Shown one piece after another: positions 1-5,567 of a stretch of 7,216 bases of DNA. Origin of the DNA: Nitrospirota bacterium (GTDB lineage Bacteria > Nitrospirota > Nitrospiria > JACQBZ01); assembly GCA_016198945.1 (NCBI GenBank), contig JACQHO010000059.1:1-7216 (forward strand). The letters are read 5' to 3'. The notes beneath the pieces are model-generated. The model did not search any database. It was not told the origin of the DNA and was given only the letters and a program-made list of their open reading frames with translations. Every line of letters begins with the position of its first letter. Positions within the stretch are counted from its first letter, which is position 1. A program made the translations under genes and the position numbers.

Positions 1-371
1 GCATTGTGTTGGAAGGCGCCGACCTGATCGTGGCGTCGGATGACGAATATAAATTAAAGAGCGTTCTGGATATTCTTCAGTCCAAGCTGGTCAAGCGCGG
101 CGTTTCATTGAAAGCGCTGAGTTATGGCCCATTGGAACAGGCGCTCGGCGGCACGGTCCGCCAAAAGATCGCGCTGCAGCAGGGGATCTCATCCGAAAAA
201 GCCAAAGAAATCGCGAAGGCGGTCCGGGACGCGAAGTTCAAGGCACAGACACAGATTCAGGGGGATCAGGTGCGGGTGTTGAGCAAGAACAAGGACGAAC
301 TCCAGACCGTCATCGCCTTTCTCAAAAGCCAGGATTTCGGACTTCCGTTGCAGTTTACGAATTATCGTTAA
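1..371 (+). CDS. yajQ: YajQ-family nucleotide-binding protein, 3' part (5' end outside window)
   Basis: This is the C-terminal part of a YajQ/UPF0234 protein, a small cytoplasmic family. Members have been reported to bind cyclic di-GMP or other nucleotides; the physiological role varies between species. The reading frame is open from base 3 with no stop, and the GTG at base 6 is an internal valine, so the true start lies upstream. About 123 residues are visible against a usual length near 163, so roughly 40 N-terminal residues are missing. Family landmarks are a 'LDILQSKLVKRG' stretch near the start of the visible part, 'KLKQGI'-like 'ALQQGIS', the 'QIQGDQVRV' strand, and the ending 'LQFTNYR', close to the usual LQFxNxR terminus. 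It is the only plus-strand gene and converges on the nuclease gene, with stop codons 44 bases apart. The family call is secure; the ligand in this organism is unknown. Confidence 0.93.
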   Translation, partial: IVLEGADLIVASDDEYKLKSVLDILQSKLVKRGVSLKALSYGPLEQALGGTVRQKIALQQGISSEKAKEIAKAVRDAKFKAQTQIQGDQVRVLSKNKDELQTVIAFLKSQDFGLPLQFTNYR

Positions 372-373
372 CC

Positions 374-417
374 AGGGGCGTTCGCGCCTGCCTGCCGGTC
401 AGGCTGGAACCGCCCCT
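374..417. other. Nested inverted repeat between convergent genes, possible bidirectional terminator
   Basis: AGGGGCG (374-380) is exactly complementary to CGCCCCT (411-417). A second 5-bp stem, GCCTG/CAGGC (390-394 with 400-404, loop CCGGT), sits inside. The structure fills the gap between the yajQ stop and the nuclease stop and overlaps the latter's TAG (418-416). Its position suits a shared transcription end, but there is no T-run on either side, so it is not a classical intrinsic terminator. It could also be a dispersed palindromic repeat. Confidence 0.4.
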
Positions 418-1837
418 ACCCGGATCGTTCCAACCTCTCGAACGCATCCTTCACGACCATCATCGCCTTGCAATCGTCTTCATTGTATCGAAGAACCTTC
501 TCCATGTCATGACCGGTGCCGCCCTCAACGGCCTGCTTATACCAGATCATCGCGCTCTTCATCGCGTCCACATCGGAGGGGTCCTGCGACCAATGGAAGC
601 CGAAATACGGCGCGACGACCTTGATGCTGTAACCGGGCGTCGGCAGTACATAGGACTCCTGCGCCGCTTTGCAGAGGTCTTCAAGATGGGGCAGAACCAG
701 CGAATTGAATTCGTCCAGAAGACCGTGTCGCTCGCCGGCCTTTCTTAGCTGGGTCTTCTCGTAATGGTCCCAATGATACAGGCGATAACGGCGGGTCTCC
801 TTCTTTAGATATTCAAAAAATTCGGTTAAAATCGTCTTTTCATCCTCCGGACGTTTGGACAGATAAGAGAGATACCCTTCTTCACGATTTCCGGTTCGCG
901 GAATCAATCCGATCAGATAGATGCAGTTCCAGACCGGATCATCCTGGAACAGCTCGCCGGTCCCTTCCAGATCCAGGAACAGTTCGACCTCGGAAGGATG
1001 CTCAAGGGGTTTGTAGTCGCCGACCCGAATCGGCCGCCCTGAAAGCTGCGACTTGACGGAGTTCAATATTTGAGGAATCTTTTTCGGACCGAGTCCCTTG
1101 ATCGTTTTTAATGTATTCGGATCCTGCCCGGCGAGATCGTCAAGGGTATGGACGCCCATGCGGTGAAACTTCTCGGCATGAGCCGCGCCGACATTCCAGG
1201 CCAGCGTGATATCCCGAAGATTGCGCGCCGTCTTGTTCTGCAGTTTTTTCCACCGGGACCGGCAATTGTAGACCGGATAGGGCGGTCTTTCGGAGGCGAT
1301 GATCCTCCGCGCGCGCCGAATGACTTCTTCAACCCGGGTCTCGTCATACGGAATCGGGAAGGTCTCGTTTAAGCGCGAAACAACCTGACTCTCGCACTCC
1401 ATCCCGTATCCCTTTTTTAAAAGATAGGCATAGACCAACGCCTGAATCTCGTGCGTCTCGTCCGGGGTCCCGGCCAGCTTGTATTCCTCAATCATGCATC
1501 GTCCCCGCTCCACTTGCATGACATCCGGCTTCGCCCGAAGGCTGAGCGCGTTTGATTCGAGCGCTCCGCCGTAAATCACGACGCGGCCATATTTCAACAA
1601 CTGCTTCGTCTGGGTCACGGCCGCTTCAAAGGACAGGCCCTGTAAATCGGTGAACCGCTCATGCCGTTTTAACAGCAGTTCCTTCTCGATCCGCAATCCC
1701 TGCTCCTGGAGGAAACGGGCATATTCATCTTCCGGATCCTTCAGTTTGGAATCGCCGTGTTTGTCATGCCACAGGCCGAACGGATCGGAGAGAACCAACG
1801 AGACATCGGATGCGGATAAAAGAATCGGATCGGCCAT
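416..1837 (-). CDS. TM0106-type RecB-like nuclease with HhH and RNase H-like (YprB) domains
   Basis: A 473-residue protein of the TM0106/COG2251 type, probably a cytoplasmic DNA- or RNA-processing nuclease; no substrate is established. The N-terminal part (about 1-190) is a PD-(D/E)XK nuclease: KPD with D105, then E118-Y-K120, then a RecB-like QxxxY at Q132-Y136. A helix-hairpin-helix follows (about 225-262, core KGLGPKK 247-253), likely for nucleic-acid binding. The C-terminal part (about 283-470) is an RNase H/DEDD-like exonuclease fold: DLE at 289-291, an HWDHYEK segment at 355-361 and YNEDDC at 451-456. Both catalytic centres look intact. The cysteines that hold an Fe-S cluster in Cas4/AddB relatives seem absent: none lies before residue 114, and only C191 sits where the C-terminal cluster is expected. 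M1 is the only reasonable start, since the domain begins at once ('LSASDVS'), yet no Shine-Dalgarno precedes it. A strong promoter directly upstream suggests a leaderless mRNA. Confidence 0.85.
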   Translation of the reverse strand: MADPILLSASDVSLVLSDPFGLWHDKHGDSKLKDPEDEYARFLQEQGLRIEKELLLKRHERFTDLQGLSFEAAVTQTKQLLKYGRVVIYGGALESNALSLRAKPDVMQVERGRCMIEEYKLAGTPDETHEIQALVYAYLLKKGYGMECESQVVSRLNETFPIPYDETRVEEVIRRARRIIASERPPYPVYNCRSRWKKLQNKTARNLRDITLAWNVGAAHAEKFHRMGVHTLDDLAGQDPNTLKTIKGLGPKKIPQILNSVKSQLSGRPIRVGDYKPLEHPSEVELFLDLEGTGELFQDDPVWNCIYLIGLIPRTGNREEGYLSYLSKRPEDEKTILTEFFEYLKKETRRYRLYHWDHYEKTQLRKAGERHGLLDEFNSLVLPHLEDLCKAAQESYVLPTPGYSIKVVAPYFGFHWSQDPSDVDAMKSAMIWYKQAVEGGTGHDMEKVLRYNEDDCKAMMVVKDAFERLERSG

Positions 1838-1843
1838 GCGTGA

Positions 1844-1872
1844 ATTCTACAGGTTTGGCCGAACAGGGTCAA
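1844..1872 (-). promoter_or_regulatory. Sigma70-type promoter of the nuclease gene, predicted leaderless start
   Basis: On the minus strand TTGACC (1872-1867) and TAGAAT (1849-1844) are separated by exactly 17 bases; each matches the consensus hexamer at five of six positions. Six bases lie between the -10 box and the ATG at 1837-1835, so the usual start distance of about 7 bases places +1 on the A of the start codon. No ribosome-binding sequence can fit. This is read directly from the sequence; promoter activity is inferred. Confidence 0.65.
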
Positions 1873-1892
1873 CCGCGCTCCAACGGACGCGG
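1873..1892 (-). other. GC-rich hairpin abutting the -35 box
   Basis: On the minus strand CCGCGTCC (1892-1885) pairs with GGA and CGCGG (1881-1873), with one bulged G at 1878 and a GTT loop. It ends one base before the -35 hexamer of the nuclease promoter and lies 36 bases past the stop of the small membrane-protein gene. It could mark the 3' end of the lpxC transcript or bind a regulator. It lacks a T-tract, so an intrinsic-terminator call is not justified. Confidence 0.35.
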
Positions 1893-1927
1893 GAAGAACG
1901 AAGGGAAATGAGTCTGCCGGTGGAGGA

Positions 1928-2071
1928 TTACTGGAAGCGGTGGCCGATCACGGCAACGGCCCAGAGAAGGAAGGCGAAAAACAGGAAGGTCAATGCCATG
2001 AAAGAAAACCGGCCGATTTCGATCGCGCGGGGAAGGACGGCCGCCTTGACTCGGGATCGAATTTGTTTCAT
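1928..2071 (-). CDS. Small single-pass membrane protein coupled to lpxC
   Basis: A 47-residue reading frame starts with ATG at 2071-2069 and ends with TAA at 1930-1928. Its start overlaps the lpxC TGA as ATGA, the usual layout of translationally coupled genes. The first 21 residues are basic (K2, R5, R7, K9, R15, R21 against a single acidic residue, E18). Residues 22-43 form one hydrophobic segment rich in Phe, Leu and Ala with W37, followed by the short polar tail HRFQ. This predicts one membrane helix with the N-terminus in the cytoplasm by the positive-inside rule. I do not recognise a family. Only a weak AGG precedes the ATG, so translation probably depends on ribosomes finishing lpxC. 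A link to envelope or lipid A synthesis is inferred from position alone. Chance is not excluded for so short a frame, but start overlap, charge pattern and a clean helix together make a real gene likely. Confidence 0.6.
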   Translation of the reverse strand: MKQIRSRVKAAVLPRAIEIGRFSFMALTFLFFAFLLWAVAVIGHRFQ

Positions 2072-2985
2072 CCGGATACCTGCGCAGCGACCGGGGCATC
2101 GGTCGGCGATTTTGTCTCTGCCGCGACCGGACGATCCTTCACCATCATCCAGGAATCGGTCGCGGACAGAATCCGGGACACCAGCTTCGTGTTTAACTGA
2201 TGACCGGAGCAGTAGGCCTCGACCTCGCCCAGAATCGGCATGCCCAGCAGCGAGAGATCCCCCAGAATATCGAGAATCTTGTGGCGGACAAACTCGTCGG
2301 CGTAGCGAAGCCCCTCTTTATTTAAGACGCCGTCCGGACCGATGACGACGGCATTTTCGAGCGATCCGCCGCGGGCCAACCCATGGTTTCGAAGCGCCTC
2401 CACTTCCTCCAGAAAACCGAAGGTCCGGGCGGGCGCGATCCAGTCGGCAAAATCCTCCGATCCGGGTTCGAAGGAACAACTCTGATGAGCCAGCATGGGA
2501 TGGTCGAACCGGATCGTGCAGTTGACGCGGAATTTCCATGACGGCCGGACCCGGATCCATTTCTCGCCGTCGCGCAGTTCCACAGGCCGGATGATCTTCA
2601 AGACCGGCTGCAGGGCGCCCTGTTCCAGAATCCCGGCTGCGAGAAGCAAGTCCACAAACGGTTTTGCGCTTCCGTCCATGATCGGCAGCTCGGCCGAGTC
2701 CAGTTCGATGATCAGATTGGTGATCTGCAGTCCCGAAAGCGCGGCCAACAGGTGTTCGACCGTCTGGACTTTGGTTCCGTTCTCGCCGATCGTGGTGCAG
2801 AGCATCGTTCCGATCACCTTGGTTCCGTCCACTTTGACCGGCACCGGCCCCTGGGTCGTCTTTCTTAAAAAAACGATCCCGGTATCAATCGGAGCCGGAA
2901 CCAGACGAAGGTTTACCGGACCGCCGGAATGAAGCCCGATACCGGAGCAATGGGCGATTTTCTTTATTGTTCGCTGAATGTACAT
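2068..2985 (-). CDS. lpxC: UDP-3-O-acyl-N-acetylglucosamine deacetylase LpxC
   Basis: LpxC is the cytoplasmic zinc enzyme that deacetylates UDP-3-O-acyl-GlcNAc, the committed step of lipid A synthesis. The start is set at the ATG of 2985-2983, giving 305 residues, the usual size for the family, and the normal N-terminus 'MYIQRTIKKI' leading into 'GIGLHSG'. The frame stays open upstream to 3072, but those residues do not resemble LpxC. Zinc ligands are visible as H78 (in 'VEHLLAAL', next to E77), H235 and D239 (in 'RHKILD'), and the catalytic His is H262 (in 'SGHQLNTKL'). The 'MDGSAKPFV' substrate loop is at 103-111. A short Ala/Pro/Lys-rich tail (about 285-305) follows the fold. A GGGG lies 7 bases before the ATG. 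The 3' end overlaps the small membrane-protein gene by four bases; the upstream flavoprotein gene is separated by a terminator, so lpxC probably has its own promoter. No other lpx or fts gene is in view. Confidence 0.97.
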   Translation of the reverse strand: MYIQRTIKKIAHCSGIGLHSGGPVNLRLVPAPIDTGIVFLRKTTQGPVPVKVDGTKVIGTMLCTTIGENGTKVQTVEHLLAALSGLQITNLIIELDSAELPIMDGSAKPFVDLLLAAGILEQGALQPVLKIIRPVELRDGEKWIRVRPSWKFRVNCTIRFDHPMLAHQSCSFEPGSEDFADWIAPARTFGFLEEVEALRNHGLARGGSLENAVVIGPDGVLNKEGLRYADEFVRHKILDILGDLSLLGMPILGEVEAYCSGHQLNTKLVSRILSATDSWMMVKDRPVAAETKSPTDAPVAAQVSG

Positions 2986-3067
2986 GACGGCCCCACAAAA
3001 AAGACTGCCCATATATAATGCAAGAGGTATTCCATAACCCGGCCAGCAAACAAAATGGCTGATATTG

Positions 3068-3081
3068 TACAACCTGTTGTA
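3068..3081. promoter_or_regulatory. Inverted repeat TACAAC-CT-GTTGTA in the lpxC leader
   Basis: A perfect 6-bp inverted repeat with a 2-base centre lies about 83 bases upstream of the lpxC ATG in an AT-rich gap. On the minus strand it overlaps a -10-like TACAAT (3070-3065) and follows TTGATT (3087-3082). No good -35/-10 pair at 16-18 bp spacing is present, so the promoter is uncertain. The symmetry suggests a binding site for a dimeric regulator of lpxC, but this is inference from position only. Confidence 0.35.
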
Positions 3082-3130
3082 ATCAATAAATTAAGTTGAA
3101 TGCCCTCCGCCTCTTATTCTCAGCAGAATG

Positions 3131-3168
3131 AAAAAAACCGTTTTATGTTGTATTAAGGCAACAAAACG
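3131..3168 (-). terminator. Intrinsic terminator after the flavoprotein gene
   Basis: On the minus strand CGTTTTGTTG (3168-3159) pairs with CAACATAAAACG (3150-3139), giving a 10-bp stem with a 2-base bulge and an 8-base loop. One G and then seven Ts (3137-3131) follow. It starts 57 bases beyond the TGA of the flavoprotein gene and would separate that transcript from lpxC. The stem is AT-rich and so only moderately stable. Confidence 0.65.
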
Positions 3169-3225
3169 CGATCGGCGTGTTGTGTTTAAGTGACAATGAG
3201 CGATGAAACAAATCTTAAAGGAAGA

Positions 3226-4884
3226 TCAATGGGAGGGTGGAAATCGGGTGATTGTAACCGGCGCATATTCAAGCCGCGGCCCCGATTCGGTGCAGTAGGC
3301 CAGCGAATGCTTCAACCATGCGGCATCGTTCCGGTTCGGAAAATCCTTTCGGTAATGGGAACCCCGGCTTTCTTCCCGCGCGATCGCCCCGACCACGATC
3401 GTTTCGGCCAGATCGATCAGCGAACCCAGCTCCAGCGCGTTGGTCAATTCAGTATTGAAAACCTTCCCACGGTCCTCCAGATAGACATTCTCATACCGTT
3501 GACGCACCTCGCGGATCCGCTGGAGGGCCTTTTGCATTCTTTCTCGGTCACGAAAAATTCCGAGATGATCCGTCATCGCCGCGCCCAGGTCTTCGCGAAG
3601 CAGTCCGATGCGCTCGCCGTTTTTGCGCTTGAGAAGCTGTTCGATTTTTGTACGCGCCGCATCGATCGGCGTGGATGAAACCCCGACCCATGGGACGGCC
3701 CGGACATATTCCGAGGCGCGGATTCCGGCCCGCCGGCCGAACACGATCGTCTCCAACAACGAATTGCCGCCCAGCCGGTTGGCTCCGTGCACACTGACGC
3801 AGGCGCACTCCCCCGCGGCATAAAACCCGGCCAGCTCGGTCTCGCACCAGCGATTCGTCCGGATCCCGCCCATCGAATAATGAGCCCCCGGTCTCACGGG
3901 AACGGGGGATTCGATCGGATCCACGCCCACGAAACTGATCGCCAGATCCCGGATCTGCGGCAGGCGCTCCATGATTTTTTTCTTTCCGAGATGCCGGAGG
4001 TCCAGCAGGACGCAGCCGTTCACTCCCCGTCCCTCCTCGATCTCCTGCTGTGCGCAACGGCTGACGAAATCGCGCGTGGCCAGCTCCATCCGCTGAGGAT
4101 CGTACCGGCTCATAAACCGATCGCCCAACGTATTGAGGAGGTATCCCCCCTCTCCACGGGCGCCCTCCGTGATCAGGATCCCGGTATCGCGCAACGTGGT
4201 CGGATGGAACTGGACGAATTCCATGTCCATCAGCGGAGCCCCGGCGCGGTAGGCCATGCTCATGCCGTCCCCCGTATTGATGACGGCGTTGGTGCTGCTG
4301 GAATAGACCCGGCCGTAACCGCCGGTGGCGAAGATCACGGCCTTCGCGCCGATTGCATGCAGCTCGCCGCGAAGCACGTCCATTGCGATCACGCCCCTGC
4401 AGACCTTGTCCTCGACGATCAGCGACAGGACATACCATTCTTCGTAAACGAAAACGCCCTTCTTCAGGAGCTGTTCGTACATGACATGCAGCAGCGCATG
4501 CCCGGTGCGGTCGGCCGCGTAGCAGGTGCGGGGATAGCCCGCTCCGCCGAACGGGCGCTGCGCGATCCGGCCCTCCTCATTTCGACTGAAGATCGCGCCC
4601 AGCCGCTCCAGCTCCAGAATATCGGCCGGCCCTTCCTGACACATCACCTCGATCGCATCCTGGTCGCCGAGATAACCGCTCCCCTTTGCGGTATCAAAGG
4701 CGTGCGCTTCCCAAGAATCCTTCGGGCTCAAGGCCGCATTGATCCCGCCCTGGGCCGCGACGGAATGGCTCCGGACCGGATGGACTTTCGAGACAATCGC
4801 CACGTCCAGCCCCGGCGCCGCGGCCACTGCCGCCCGCATCCCGGCCAGCCCGGCGCCGATAATTAAGATGTCATGCGTGCGCAT
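3226..4884 (-). CDS. sdhA: Succinate dehydrogenase/fumarate reductase flavoprotein subunit
   Basis: The 552-residue protein is the FAD-carrying catalytic subunit that interconverts succinate and fumarate on the cytoplasmic face of the membrane complex. The Rossmann motif GAGLAG is at 10-15. H40 in 'VRSHSVAAQGG' matches the histidine covalently linked to FAD, which separates it from L-aspartate oxidase. Active-site landmarks are H228 ('QFHPTT'), the 'TEGARGEGG' loop (239-247), R271 ('TRDFVSR'), H335 ('GAHYSMGG') and R370 ('GANRLGGNSLL'). The C-terminal helical domain ends in the typical 'LEYAPVTITRF'. The ATG at 4884-4882 is preferred over the TTG just before it because GAGGG (4896-4892) lies 7 bases upstream. 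The gene follows the toxin gene by 21 bases and is followed by a terminator; no iron-sulphur or membrane-anchor subunit gene is adjacent, so partners must be encoded elsewhere. The sequence does not settle whether it works as SdhA or FrdA. Confidence 0.93.
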   Translation of the reverse strand: MRTHDILIIGAGLAGMRAAVAAAPGLDVAIVSKVHPVRSHSVAAQGGINAALSPKDSWEAHAFDTAKGSGYLGDQDAIEVMCQEGPADILELERLGAIFSRNEEGRIAQRPFGGAGYPRTCYAADRTGHALLHVMYEQLLKKGVFVYEEWYVLSLIVEDKVCRGVIAMDVLRGELHAIGAKAVIFATGGYGRVYSSSTNAVINTGDGMSMAYRAGAPLMDMEFVQFHPTTLRDTGILITEGARGEGGYLLNTLGDRFMSRYDPQRMELATRDFVSRCAQQEIEEGRGVNGCVLLDLRHLGKKKIMERLPQIRDLAISFVGVDPIESPVPVRPGAHYSMGGIRTNRWCETELAGFYAAGECACVSVHGANRLGGNSLLETIVFGRRAGIRASEYVRAVPWVGVSSTPIDAARTKIEQLLKRKNGERIGLLREDLGAAMTDHLGIFRDRERMQKALQRIREVRQRYENVYLEDRGKVFNTELTNALELGSLIDLAETIVVGAIAREESRGSHYRKDFPNRNDAAWLKHSLAYCTESGPRLEYAPVTITRFPPSH

Positions 4885-4905
4885 CAAGCATCCCTCGTAT
4901 GCTTT

Positions 4906-5196
4906 CTACTCTGCTTTTTCTTGTTCAAGTCGCCTTAAGGTTTCTTCATAAACTGTACGACGTGGCCCAATGGTAACGACTTCTATAAGACCTTTTCCGA
5001 TACGATAAATGACACGAAACCGACTGACGCGGAAGCTCCGTAGGCCCTCCAGATCATCACGCAACGCCTTTCCCGCTTCCGGGTCTTTAACGAGTTCGTC
5101 CAATCCAGCCCGAATTTTTCGCTTCAGATCGGGGTGAAGGCGCCGGACAAGTAATAAAATATCATCAGGAACACGGAGAGGCTTTTTAGACAACAT
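4906..5196 (-). CDS. RelE/ParE-family type II toxin
   Basis: A 96-residue protein of the RelE/ParE toxin superfamily, most like ribosome-dependent mRNA endonucleases of the RelE/YoeB side, although a ParE-like gyrase target cannot be excluded. Helices fill residues 10-40 ('HPDLKRKIRAGLDELVKDP'), followed by the strands 'LRSFRVSRFRVIYRI' (52-66) and 'IEVVTIGPRRTVYEE' (71-85). The basic and aromatic residues R56, R61, Y64, R79, R80 and Y83 lie where the family has its RNA-contacting residues. ATG at 5196 is chosen; the GTG immediately before it (5199) would add one residue, and a GAGG (5209-5206) can serve either. It follows the antitoxin gene by 17 bases in the usual antitoxin-first order and has no ribosome site of comparable strength, which would favour antitoxin excess. 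The length is normal and there is no sign of decay. Confidence 0.88.
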   Translation of the reverse strand: MLSKKPLRVPDDILLLVRRLHPDLKRKIRAGLDELVKDPEAGKALRDDLEGLRSFRVSRFRVIYRIGKGLIEVVTIGPRRTVYEETLRRLEQEKAE

Positions 5197-5213
5197 CACG
5201 GTTGCCTCGCCGG

Positions 5214-5474
5214 TTATTTAAAGATCTCGCCCAGCGTATACCGTTTGGTCTTTTTCGATTTTAAGGATCGAAGGCCCCTTCGGATCTCGGTCATGAGTTC
5301 GGAGTCGGACTGGATCGCAATCGTTTCTTTCCAGCTCTCAAATTCATCGGAGCTGACCAGGACCGCCGCCGGACGACCATTCTTGGTGATGGTGATCTCC
5401 TCATCGGTAGAAGTCACCCGGTCCACCAGCTCGCTCAACCTCGTTTTGACTTCAGAAAGCGGCAACGTCTTCAT
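5214..5474 (-). CDS. Phd/YefM-family antitoxin
   Basis: An 86-residue antitoxin of the Phd/YefM family. The N-terminal DNA-binding and dimerisation region has the standard features: 'LPLSEVKTRLSELVDRV' (4-20) and the strand 'ITITKNGRPAAVLVSSDEF' (27-45). The C-terminal part (about 47-86) is charged and probably unstructured until it wraps around the toxin; it ends with a basic stretch (K72-R78). Such proteins neutralise the partner toxin and repress their own promoter, with the toxin as co-repressor. Start ATG 5474-5472 has a full AGGAGG 6 bases upstream. It pairs with the downstream RelE/ParE-type gene and has a recognisable promoter of its own. Confidence 0.9.
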   Translation of the reverse strand: MKTLPLSEVKTRLSELVDRVTSTDEEITITKNGRPAAVLVSSDEFESWKETIAIQSDSELMTEIRRGLRSLKSKKTKRYTLGEIFK

Positions 5475-5480
5475 AAAGAA

Positions 5481-5486
5481 CCTCCT
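5481..5486 (-). promoter_or_regulatory. Strong Shine-Dalgarno of the antitoxin gene
   Basis: AGGAGG lies 6 bases before the antitoxin ATG. It is the best ribosome-binding site in the window and much stronger than that of the toxin, in line with the need to make antitoxin in excess. Confidence 0.85.
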
Positions 5487-5493
5487 TGGGAGT

Positions 5494-5513
5494 TGACCAG
5501 AATTCTGACCAGA
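5494..5513. promoter_or_regulatory. Presumptive autoregulatory operator of the toxin-antitoxin operon
   Basis: TGACCAGA occurs twice in direct orientation (5494-5501 and 5506-5513) with a 12-base period, and the palindrome CAGAATTCTG (5498-5507) lies across the first copy and the junction. The block covers the predicted transcription start (about 5506) and touches the -10 box. Phd/YefM antitoxins bind such short palindromes near their own promoters, so this is the likely site of repression. Confidence 0.6.
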
Positions 5514-5541
5514 TTATACACGCACCCGCATCCGGAATCAA
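5513..5541 (-). promoter_or_regulatory. Sigma70-type promoter of the toxin-antitoxin operon
   Basis: On the minus strand TTGATT (5541-5536) and a perfect TATAAT (5518-5513) are separated by 17 bases. The site lies in the 93-base gap between the yjbQ stop and the antitoxin start and gives a leader of about 30 bases. Because the flavoprotein gene follows the toxin closely with no terminator between, this promoter could also drive it. Confidence 0.75.
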
Positions 5542-5567
5542 GCACATCGAAAACGGCTTCGTCGATG

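Noticed and set aside
6..8. GTG at 6 as the start of yajQ
   Set aside because: The frame continues to the window edge and the visible residues align with the middle of YajQ proteins, so this is an internal valine.
1869..2099. 76-codon minus-strand frame overlapping the lpxC end
   Set aside because: It overlaps the micro-ORF in another frame, has no helix or domain-like pattern and no start linked to lpxC; the 47-residue ATGA-coupled frame explains the gap better.
1650..2345. Plus-strand frame of 231 codons across the nuclease start, gap and lpxC end
   Set aside because: Composition is Ser/Arg/Pro-rich and shapeless; it lies antisense to three supported genes.
2986..3072. N-terminal extension of LpxC to position 3072
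   Set aside because: The extra 29 residues start at a TTG without a Shine-Dalgarno, lack LpxC similarity and cover the presumed promoter; the ATG at 2985 gives the family length of 305.
3548..4438. Second minus-strand frame (296 codons) inside the flavoprotein gene
   Set aside because: It is an Arg/Gly-rich frame-shifted reading of the same gene; the main frame is complete from start to stop, so no frameshift is needed.
3787..4866. Long open frame (359 codons) antisense to the flavoprotein gene
   Set aside because: It mirrors a well-identified gene in a GC-rich region, resembles no known family, and is rich in His, Pro, Ala and Arg as such shadow frames usually are.
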